This document shows, in pieces, positions 27,594-34,836 of a stretch of 64,000 nt of DNA. The notes beneath the pieces were generated by a model, which worked only from the letters and a program-made list of their open reading frames with translations, was not told the DNA's origin and did not search any database. Made by a program: the position numbers and the translations under genes. The DNA is from Xanthomonas cucurbitae. Its GTDB lineage: Bacteria > Pseudomonadota > Gammaproteobacteria > Xanthomonadales > Xanthomonadaceae. The stretch covers positions 62,001-126,000 of the forward strand of contig NZ_MDED01000003.1 in NCBI RefSeq assembly GCF_002939885.1, in the 5' to 3' direction. Positions within the stretch are counted from its first letter, which is position 1, and every line of letters begins with the position of its first letter.

Positions 27594-29522
27594 TCATCGC
27601 AGGCGCGAAAACGCACCGATACCGGCGATCGCCAGCCGCTCGGCGGGCACCGCCGTCTCCGCGAACGACAACCGCAGGTAGCGGATCTGGCGGACCTCGG
27701 GGAAATTCAGGCGCTGGGTCGAGAGCGCATAGGCGATATTGGGCAGTTCGCCGGCACCGGCCGGCTGCCAGCGTTGACCATCTTCGCTGGTTTCGGCGCG
27801 ATAGCCCTTCGGTGGCGCCGCGCCGTTCATCACTGCGCGCGAGGGCGTGAGGCTGAAGCCAGCGACCTGGCGCAGCGCACCTAGGTCGATGGTTGCCTGC
27901 ACGGAATGTCCCGGCGTGGGCGCGGGCGTGACCCAGACCGTGCTGGCATCGTCGTCGAGCAGCTTGTCCGCCCCGGGCGCGCTCGCCTCGACGATGCGCC
28001 AGCCAGCAGTAGAGAGCACGTCCGGCGCATTCGCCGTCGGCCGCGCAACTGGCACTGGCGCAACGGCACGAAACAGCGCGAATTCGCTGATCGCCGGGCA
28101 GACCGGCGCCTCCAGCACCACCAGCCGGACCCGACGCGCGGCGACCGGGCGGTCCAGCCGCAGGATCCGCTGCGCACCGATGCACTGCGCTTCGGCCAAC
28201 CGCTGCCATTGCCCATCGGTCTCGGCTTCGACCGCGAAGCGGGTGACGCGCACGCCCAGCGGCAGGTATTCGCGCAACCGGACCAGGTCGAAGCTGTGCA
28301 CCGCCGACAGTTCCAGCGTCAACGTCGGCGTGGTGACCGCATCCGGCGTGGACCAGTAGCTGTCCGGCTGGCGGTCCAACACGCGCGCCGGCTCGAACCC
28401 AGCACCGCGCGAGGCGCTGGCACTGGCCTTGGCCCCCTTGGTGAGATCGATGGCGAAGCTGGCGCGAATGGCGTCGCCAAAACTGTGCAGCACCGCCACG
28501 TCGTGGTCGGGAATGCGGCCGCGTCGGTCGGGCGGAAGATTGAGGTTCATGTTGGTGCCGCGCGCGACGGACGTGTCGAAATAGCGCACCAGATTCTCCG
28601 GGCTGCGCACCTTGCTGTCTTCATCGGCATGGTAGAACCAGCCCGGGCGGATCGACGTATTGGTTTCGGCCGGCCACCACAACGCCGCCCCGCGCACGCC
28701 GAAATTACCGTTTTCCTGGGTGTACGGGGCATTGGGCATGGTCGGCCAGCTCGGATCGCCGGCGACACCGTCCTCGTTACCGCCCCAGCGGATATCGGCA
28801 CCAAGCGGGTCGAAGGTGCAGGCCATCGGCTGGTGCTGATGCACCAACGCGATCATCCGTGGCCAGTTGTAGTACGCAGGCGCATCGATCTTGCGCGATT
28901 CGCGCGCTCCACCGTAGTAGCCGTCGCCGCCATTGGCGCCGTCGAACCAGAATTCGAACAGGTCGCCGTAGCCGGTGCAGAGCTCGACGATCTGCTTGCG
29001 AAAATAGTCAAGATAGCCGGGGCGTCCATACTCGGCATGGTTGCGATCCCACGGCGAGAGATAGATGCCGAACGCCAGGCCAGCGCGTCGGCACGCCGCT
29101 GCCATCTCCCCGACAATGTCGCCCTTGCCGTTCTTGTAGGGCGAGTTCCGAATGCAATGCTCGGTCAAGCGTGTCGGCCAAAGGCAGAACCCATCGTGAT
29201 GCTTGGCCGTGAAGATAAGACCTTTGAGGTTGCCAGCCTTGGCAGCCGCGACGATTTGATCGGGTGAAAAATCGCTGGGATCGAATTTGCGCGGATCCTC
29301 GTCGCCGTAGCCCCATTCCTTGTCGGTGAAGGTGTTCATCGCAAAATGCACGAAAGCGTATTGCTCCCACCGATGCCACCGCAGCTGTCGCGCGCTGGGC
29401 ACCGCCCCCCACGGCGCCGGTCCACGGGCGTGCGGCACCTGCGCGATCCGAGCCGCCGATGCGCTGTAGCTGGCGGCAACGGCGGCCACACCCGTGGCAA
29501 GAAAAGTACGACGGTCGATCAT
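27594..29522 (-). CDS. GH29 alpha-L-fucosidase with C-terminal discoidin-like domains
   Basis: 642 aa from ATG 29522, which follows GGAGGGG. The start [16 protein letters not shown] is a Tat-type signal. The GH29 barrel shows TAKHHDGFCLWPT, LSPWDRN and the nucleophile D194 in FEFWFDGANGG. After the catalytic part, two F5/8-type (discoidin-like) modules are visible: one from about residue 360 (ARVLDRQPDSYWSTPDA) and one near 520-640. It removes fucose from plant glycans such as xyloglucan or arabinogalactan. It converges on the galactan genes and is not in their operon. Confidence 0.93.
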   Translation of the reverse strand: MIDRRTFLATGVAAVAASYSASAARIAQVPHARGPAPWGAVPSARQLRWHRWEQYAFVHFAMNTFTDKEWGYGDEDPRKFDPSDFSPDQIVAAAKAGNLKGLIFTAKHHDGFCLWPTRLTEHCIRNSPYKNGKGDIVGEMAAACRRAGLAFGIYLSPWDRNHAEYGRPGYLDYFRKQIVELCTGYGDLFEFWFDGANGGDGYYGGARESRKIDAPAYYNWPRMIALVHQHQPMACTFDPLGADIRWGGNEDGVAGDPSWPTMPNAPYTQENGNFGVRGAALWWPAETNTSIRPGWFYHADEDSKVRSPENLVRYFDTSVARGTNMNLNLPPDRRGRIPDHDVAVLHSFGDAIRASFAIDLTKGAKASASASRGAGFEPARVLDRQPDSYWSTPDAVTTPTLTLELSAVHSFDLVRLREYLPLGVRVTRFAVEAETDGQWQRLAEAQCIGAQRILRLDRPVAARRVRLVVLEAPVCPAISEFALFRAVAPVPVARPTANAPDVLSTAGWRIVEASAPGADKLLDDDASTVWVTPAPTPGHSVQATIDLGALRQVAGFSLTPSRAVMNGAAPPKGYRAETSEDGQRWQPAGAGELPNIAYALSTQRLNFPEVRQIRYLRLSFAETAVPAERLAIAGIGAFSRLR

Positions 29523-29744
29523 TAGCCCCTCCAACGCTGCACAAGCTTCGATCTTAGCGTTTCCAAAGGTGAAGAGCCCTCCCCCCGAAGCGACAGGCGC
29601 GCGTGCAAGGCACCGCGCGCAGGCAGATCTCTACACGGCTGACGTTGAACAACGTCACGGGCAGCCTGCGAACATTCCTGGCGTGATGGCCGAGTGCCCC
29701 GCCCCACGCTGCCTTGCTGCCGCTCGCAAGGCGCGGTCGCATGC

Positions 29745-30038
29745 CTAGGGTAGATCCACATCGCGCGGGAAATAGCGGCGAAACTTCTCTTCCCACGCCT
29801 GAAATTGTGCCAGCGTGTATTCATCCATTGGCCGTTCCACCTGTGCGGTCGCCTTGTTCTGCGCTGCGTAGGCAATGCGCTGGGACGACAATTCATCCCA
29901 TACCTTTCTGAGCGCGACAGGGTCGGAATGCGAGACCAACATCGCCTCCAGCACAGTGGCCTGCGCGATGCGCGCAGCCAGCAGGTCACTAAGCGCCTCG
30001 CTGACTGCCTGCATCCATTCCTGCTGTCGGTTATCCAT
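29745..30038 (-). CDS. Hypothetical protein, 97 aa
   Basis: Starts at ATG 30038 (MDNRQQEWMQAVSEAL) and ends in a TAG at 29745. It looks helical and amphipathic, acidic-to-neutral, with no signal peptide or membrane helix and no motif that I recognise. The C-terminal half (EYTLAQFQAWEEKFRRYFP) is aromatic and charged. It lies just downstream of the rhs remnant and might belong to that accessory island, possibly as an orphan immunity gene, but nothing in the sequence proves this. Confidence 0.5.
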   Translation of the reverse strand: MDNRQQEWMQAVSEALSDLLAARIAQATVLEAMLVSHSDPVALRKVWDELSSQRIAYAAQNKATAQVERPMDEYTLAQFQAWEEKFRRYFPRDVDLP

Positions 30039-30208
30039 GTTCGGTATCTGTACGCCGGTGTAGCTGGGCACTCTAGACCCGTCGATGACACGGCGATGTG
30101 GAGCTGATGCGAGCTTCCGCCAGCTCAGCTGCCGCATGCAGGCGCTCGGACGTACCTCTGCACCGGCCCGCAAGGCCCACCGCCCGCTACCCTTGCGCGT
30201 TCAGATTC

Positions 30209-30218
30209 GGGGGGGGGG
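30209..30218. repeat. Homopolymer of ten guanines
   Basis: An uninterrupted G10 run lies directly beside the left edge of the rhs remnant. Tracts of this length are slippage-prone, and the count could also be a sequencing error. Confidence 0.8.
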
Positions 30219-30597
30219 ACGTCGATTCAGGATCGTGTTGACATTTCCATTGGCGTCGTATTGATACTCAAGCGAAGCAAAGTTTGCATCACGAACCTGT
30301 TAAGGCATCTGACTGCCATTGAGTACCAGGGAGTGGCTGACGCTATTGCCGTAGGTAAACTGGCGCGCGGCGCCATTGGGGTAATAGCCAATGCCCGATG
30401 CGTAGACGTTGCCCAAGTGATCGCGCACGTCGGTCGGTTGACCCAACGCATTGGGTGCGTAATTGACCGACAACCCAGTCGGATACACCTGATTGGCGAG
30501 CGCTCCGTTGGCATCGTAGCCATAGCCAATGGACCAGGTATACCAACTGGTCTGACCCGACGATTCGGACGTCAGCATCCGGCGCTTGGACGGCCTC
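30219..30597 (-). pseudogene. Truncated rhs fragment (displaced copy of the Rhs core)
   Basis: About 375 bases that repeat 32617-32990 of the intact rhs gene at roughly 90% identity by eye. They encode the same YD-repeat stretch (MLTSESSGQTSWYTW, NALGQPTDVRDHLGNVYASG). An in-frame TAA replaces a glutamine codon in the QMPQQVRD segment, and neither end has a start or a toxin tip. It lies downstream of the immunity gene in the same orientation, where orphan rhs modules usually sit. It is best read as the decayed remnant of an earlier toxin exchange. Confidence 0.85.
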
Positions 30598-30646
30598 AAG
30601 ATTCAATGGTCCCAAGGTTCCCACACGAATCCGCGATGAGCCAAAC

Positions 30647-31264
30647 TTACTTTTTAGTCTTACCGGCTGAAGTCTTTAGTCGTCCAACTCTCCGCATCTT
30701 TTTGACTTCTTTGCCAAGCACCGGGTCGTCTCTAAGCTCGTGCAAGAGCATCTGAGCCTTGGCGTCCTTTGATCTAGCTAGAGCAGCCAAAAGTGGGGTA
30801 CGGTCGAACCCCAAGGTGTCATCCTTAGCGATGCGGATGACATCGTCAATGACACTGTCGTCAGCAGCCACACTCAAGGCACAAGCGGCTGCCCAACGGA
30901 GGTTGTCAGGCGAGCTTGTGGCGGTGTTGAGCAAGTCGATTAAAACAGACCAATAGGGACGCGAGTCAGGCACCGCCAACGCCCGGATGATGCCTTCCTT
31001 GATTCGGCTCGGGTAACTTGGGCGTAAATGCTCAACAAGAACGGGAATGGCCTCCGGGTAGGGCTTAGCGGTATTGACCAAATCCCAAACAGACTTCACC
31101 GGGCATCCAGCAGACTCTAACGCCTGCACCAGCGGTTCTTCTGCTTTCGCCCAAGCAGCACGCTGCTTGGCCATCTCCTCGTCTCGCGCCTTGCGCATGG
31201 CCAAGTAATCTTGGTCGGCGGCTAGCTCAGCGATCAACTCAGCTGCGGTTTGTTGCTCTTTCAT
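30647..31264 (-). CDS. HEAT-repeat-like protein, presumptive immunity to the Rhs toxin
   Basis: 205 aa, cytoplasmic, no signal peptide. The middle and C-terminal parts read as consecutive helical pairs of HEAT/Armadillo type: YPEAIPVLVEHL, RIKEGIIRALAV, PDNLRWAAACALSVAADDSVIDDVIRIAKDD, PLLAALARSKDAKAQMLLHELRDD. ATG 31264 overlaps the toxin stop by four bases (ATGA), with GGAGAA upstream. That placement, immediately after the variable C-terminus, is what marks it as an immunity gene; HEAT-like immunity proteins are known in polymorphic toxin systems. Direct sequence evidence for binding the toxin is absent. Confidence 0.7.
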   Translation of the reverse strand: MKEQQTAAELIAELAADQDYLAMRKARDEEMAKQRAAWAKAEEPLVQALESAGCPVKSVWDLVNTAKPYPEAIPVLVEHLRPSYPSRIKEGIIRALAVPDSRPYWSVLIDLLNTATSSPDNLRWAAACALSVAADDSVIDDVIRIAKDDTLGFDRTPLLAALARSKDAKAQMLLHELRDDPVLGKEVKKMRRVGRLKTSAGKTKK

Positions 31265-34200
31265 CGGCAAACTTCTCCAATAACGCAGATCTTAACATCT
31301 CCCCGTTTGGCTGCCTCCTTCAAAGGACCAGAGATCTTCGTGTCGGATCGCACATAGAGATTAAAGTCACGGCCAGTTTGCTTCGAAATTTCTGCGTAGT
31401 CACGGATCTGAGCGCTGTAGCCTTGGTATTTAACATTCTTGACCTCGCTGATGACAGAATCGGTTACGCCGTCTGGAATTCGGGTTACTCCCCTAACTTC
31501 AAATGCCATCTTCGGACCAATATCGACCGCTGCACGCACAGCGCTCTCTCCAGCCTGTCCAATACGCACCATCGCCGCTCCAGCACGAGCAATCTTAACA
31601 GGCGGCAAGACTGCAGCAATCTCTAAGCCGGCACCGACCATGGTGCCACCACCCGAGGATGACCAACCCTTGTCGGCCATCTGGCTAATGCTTTCGGCTC
31701 CAAATACCGTCCAACTTGCTTTAAGGCCTGCCCAGGCAGCACACGAGACCGGACCGCACCCGTCAGCTCCGGCGTCGATCATTTGGCCGACGCTGTCTCT
31801 CCCATCCGGATCAGTGAACCGATACGGATTGTTGTTCGCATACCAGTAGCGATTGAAGTTGGCTGCCAGCACCGAGTCTGCGGCCACCGGATCCACGCTC
31901 AGGAACCGCCCCAGGTCCTGGTCGTAGTAGCGCTGCTGCATGTAGGTCAGCCCGGTCGCCCCGTCCATGGCATGACCTGTGTAGCCGATGCCATCGACCG
32001 TCTTGCCGATGGGACTGCCATACGGCTGGTAGTCGGTCCGCTCGATCACTTGACCAGCAGCATTCGTCACCGCGATCGGGCTGCCCAATGCATCGGTGTG
32101 CTGGAACTTGATCGCCCCTGCGTTACGCGTGGCGAGCAGGCTCCCGTTGAGGTAGACGTATTCGGTGTTGCCCTTGCTCGACGTTTCTGTATAGAACAGC
32201 TGACCTGCCTGCGTGTAGACCTGAACAGTCCGCGTTGTCGGTTGCCCGGCCACAGTGCGGCGGCCATACGCATCGTAGACGTAGCTCTCCTTACCCGTGA
32301 CATCTCGCAGGCGGTTGCCGTAGTCGAAGCTGTAGATCTGGCCGTTCTTGTTCTTGAGGTTGCCCTGCAGGTCGTAGCTCAACCCAACGGTGGTCGCGCC
32401 TGCATTGTTCTGAACATTGGTCAGACGGTTTCTGGCGTCATACCAGTAGTTTTTCTCACTTACCCCCGGCAGCTGTGCACTGAGCAGGTTGTCCAATACG
32501 TCGTAGGCGTATCGGTTCCAAGCATCCCCACCGAAGCGCCATGATCCAGCGTCGGTCAAGCGATCCAAACCGTCGTAAGCCATGTGCCGGTTGTAAACCG
32601 ACCCCATCTGCTGATCCAGGATCGTGATGACATTTCCATTGGCGTCGTATTGATACTCAAGCGATGCAACGCTCGCATCACGAACTTGCTGAGGCATCTG
32701 GCGGCCATTGAGCAGCAGCGAGTGGCTGACGCCATTGCCATAGGTGAACTGCCGCGCTGCGCCATTGGGGTAATAACCAATGCCCGATGCGTAGACGTTG
32801 CCCAAGTGATCGCGCACGTCGGTCGGTTGACCCAACGCATTGGGTGCGTAATTGACCGACAGCCCAGTCGGATACACCTGGCTTGCGAGCGCTCCGTTGG
32901 CATCGTAGCCGTAGCCAATGGACCAGGTATACCAGCCGGTTTGACCCGACGATTCGGACGTCAGCATCCGGCGCTTGTTGTAGTTGTAAGCATTGACAAC
33001 GGACGAGCTGCCAGCATCGTTCCATGTCGTCACTTGTGAAGGCAGTCCATCCGGCGTGTAGGTCCAGTCCTGGTTGCCATTCTTGTCAGGGAACCGCAGC
33101 GTCTTGAGACGGTTGCGGGTGTCGTAAGCGCGAGTAACCTGCCGGCCGCTTGCAGCAGCGGCATCCAAGTCGCAACTGGTGGTGCTGGGAAGGTCCAACC
33201 CGCTAGCCGACCAGGCCAGGTTGCCTGCAGCATCGTAGGCCATCACTGTTGAGCCGTTTTCGGGCTCGATCACCTTGCATAGCTGTTGGTTTGCGTCATA
33301 GACGTAGCTGCGAGCGATGGAGGCAGGTCCCTGGGGGGGCTTGACCGTTAGCAGAACTTGGCCAGAATCAGCAGTCAGGCCATTGACATCGCGTGCGATT
33401 GCCTTGAGGCGGTAGCTGCCCGCAGCCAGGTTGTTGAGAGCCACCTGATAGGGCGCGGACGCGACCGTTCCTATGAGCGCATCATTCGCGTAGAACGAGA
33501 CACTGGCCAGCCCGCCCTCTGGATCGCTGGCATTGGCCCGCACGGTGGCGTTGCCGGGCGCATAGAGTGTCTTTCCATTGACTGGCTCGGTCAGTGATAC
33601 CTGCGGTGGACGATTGACCGCCTGGACATTGATGACCTGGTTGGGACTGGCTTCACCGAACCAGGTCACGCTCTCTTGCAGCAACCTCCATTGAAAGTTG
33701 AGCGAGCCGGCCACCTGAGGCACCGCATTGAATGCGATCCGGACGGACTGCCCTGGGGGAACATCATTGGGCAACTCAACCCTGACGATGCCCCACATCC
33801 AGGTATCAGCTGGGTCGACCACCCCCAAGCGGTAGTTTGAGGACCTGCGCCAAGTGACGTTCCCGGTGTTGCGGAACATGACCTCTGCCGGATAGGACTG
33901 CCCGACGGTCATCGCTGCGGGCACGGACTGGCTGACAAATACCGAGCTACGGTCAATCGCCGGAACTCGCAGGCTTCCAGACCCTGCGATCGTATCGTTC
34001 GACGCACCCACAGGCGACAATCCGTGGATGAAGATTGCCTTACCACCGTTCTGCAGGATGAAGTTTTCATCGATTGGGAACGCGAATCGGTAATTTGCTG
34101 CCGACGTTCCGCAGGCAGCCGCTATCCCGCCGTCGCTTGGAAGATTGGCCTTGGTTGCTCCGCCAAAGTTCCCTGACCCAGCGGCGCCTCCAAGATACAT

Positions 34201-34836
34201 GTGCACATCAATGGACTGAGTGAGATTGGTGGAGCATGCCCAGCCGGAGATCACCGTGTTACTGATACCGTCAATGCTTCCTTTGATGACAGACGGAAGA
34301 AGATTGATGTAAACCGGGTAACTCACTCCACCAAACCAGGCAACGCCATCCCTCACCATTCGCCATTGAAAAAGAGTGTTTCCCGGTGTGAGAGGCGCAC
34401 GGACAGCGAAATTAAAGGTAGTGCTCGACGGATAGGCAACGCTCGTAGGCAGTTCGACACGACCGGTTCCCCAAGTCAGGTTATCCGTTGGCCCTTGGCT
34501 TCCGAGACGATAGCCCTCTTGCGGCGTCCATGCCTTCCATCCGGTATTTTGGAAAGTTATGCTTGCGGCATATGTCTGGCCCACAACCATTGTCGTCGGC
34601 ACTGAGCCGCCAATGTATTTGGAATCGTTCTCCTTTAGCTCTACCGGCGTGGGGCACTCATTGGCCGAACCGGCGGTCGATCCATCGGGGCATTTCCGCG
34701 CGGCCCATGTGGGCACGGCAATCATGCAGAGCACGATCAAGGCAGCGCTTATCCAGTATGCGGGCAACCTGCGAAGGGAGTGCGTAGGGCCTATTGAGCG
34801 CGCGCTCATCGTTGTCGATTTCTTTCGCTCGCTCAT
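31261..34836 (-). CDS. Rhs toxin protein with NBR1/Ig-like domains and C-terminal restriction-endonuclease-fold toxin (Tox-REase-7-like)
   Basis: 1191 aa. A hydrophobic export segment (about 28-45) leads to two similar Ig-like domains of NBR1 type (about 75-175 and 300-405, each with a F-x-N-T-G and Q-W-R pattern), then a Big-type Ig domain (RPPQVSLTEPVNG, about 410-500). The YD-repeat Rhs shell follows, ending with NPYRFTDPDG near residue 1010. The last ~180 residues are the variable tip: RIPD (D1122) and EVK (E1131, K1133) fit a PD-(D/E)xK nuclease. ATG 34836 overlaps the upstream rhs gene (ATGA). No PAAR or VgrG features appear, so this is not a standard type VI effector. GC content looks lower than in the neighbours. 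Confidence 0.88.
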   Translation of the reverse strand: MSERKKSTTMSARSIGPTHSLRRLPAYWISAALIVLCMIAVPTWAARKCPDGSTAGSANECPTPVELKENDSKYIGGSVPTTMVVGQTYAASITFQNTGWKAWTPQEGYRLGSQGPTDNLTWGTGRVELPTSVAYPSSTTFNFAVRAPLTPGNTLFQWRMVRDGVAWFGGVSYPVYINLLPSVIKGSIDGISNTVISGWACSTNLTQSIDVHMYLGGAAGSGNFGGATKANLPSDGGIAAACGTSAANYRFAFPIDENFILQNGGKAIFIHGLSPVGASNDTIAGSGSLRVPAIDRSSVFVSQSVPAAMTVGQSYPAEVMFRNTGNVTWRRSSNYRLGVVDPADTWMWGIVRVELPNDVPPGQSVRIAFNAVPQVAGSLNFQWRLLQESVTWFGEASPNQVINVQAVNRPPQVSLTEPVNGKTLYAPGNATVRANASDPEGGLASVSFYANDALIGTVASAPYQVALNNLAAGSYRLKAIARDVNGLTADSGQVLLTVKPPQGPASIARSYVYDANQQLCKVIEPENGSTVMAYDAAGNLAWSASGLDLPSTTSCDLDAAAASGRQVTRAYDTRNRLKTLRFPDKNGNQDWTYTPDGLPSQVTTWNDAGSSSVVNAYNYNKRRMLTSESSGQTGWYTWSIGYGYDANGALASQVYPTGLSVNYAPNALGQPTDVRDHLGNVYASGIGYYPNGAARQFTYGNGVSHSLLLNGRQMPQQVRDASVASLEYQYDANGNVITILDQQMGSVYNRHMAYDGLDRLTDAGSWRFGGDAWNRYAYDVLDNLLSAQLPGVSEKNYWYDARNRLTNVQNNAGATTVGLSYDLQGNLKNKNGQIYSFDYGNRLRDVTGKESYVYDAYGRRTVAGQPTTRTVQVYTQAGQLFYTETSSKGNTEYVYLNGSLLATRNAGAIKFQHTDALGSPIAVTNAAGQVIERTDYQPYGSPIGKTVDGIGYTGHAMDGATGLTYMQQRYYDQDLGRFLSVDPVAADSVLAANFNRYWYANNNPYRFTDPDGRDSVGQMIDAGADGCGPVSCAAWAGLKASWTVFGAESISQMADKGWSSSGGGTMVGAGLEIAAVLPPVKIARAGAAMVRIGQAGESAVRAAVDIGPKMAFEVRGVTRIPDGVTDSVISEVKNVKYQGYSAQIRDYAEISKQTGRDFNLYVRSDTKISGPLKEAAKRGDVKICVIGEVCR

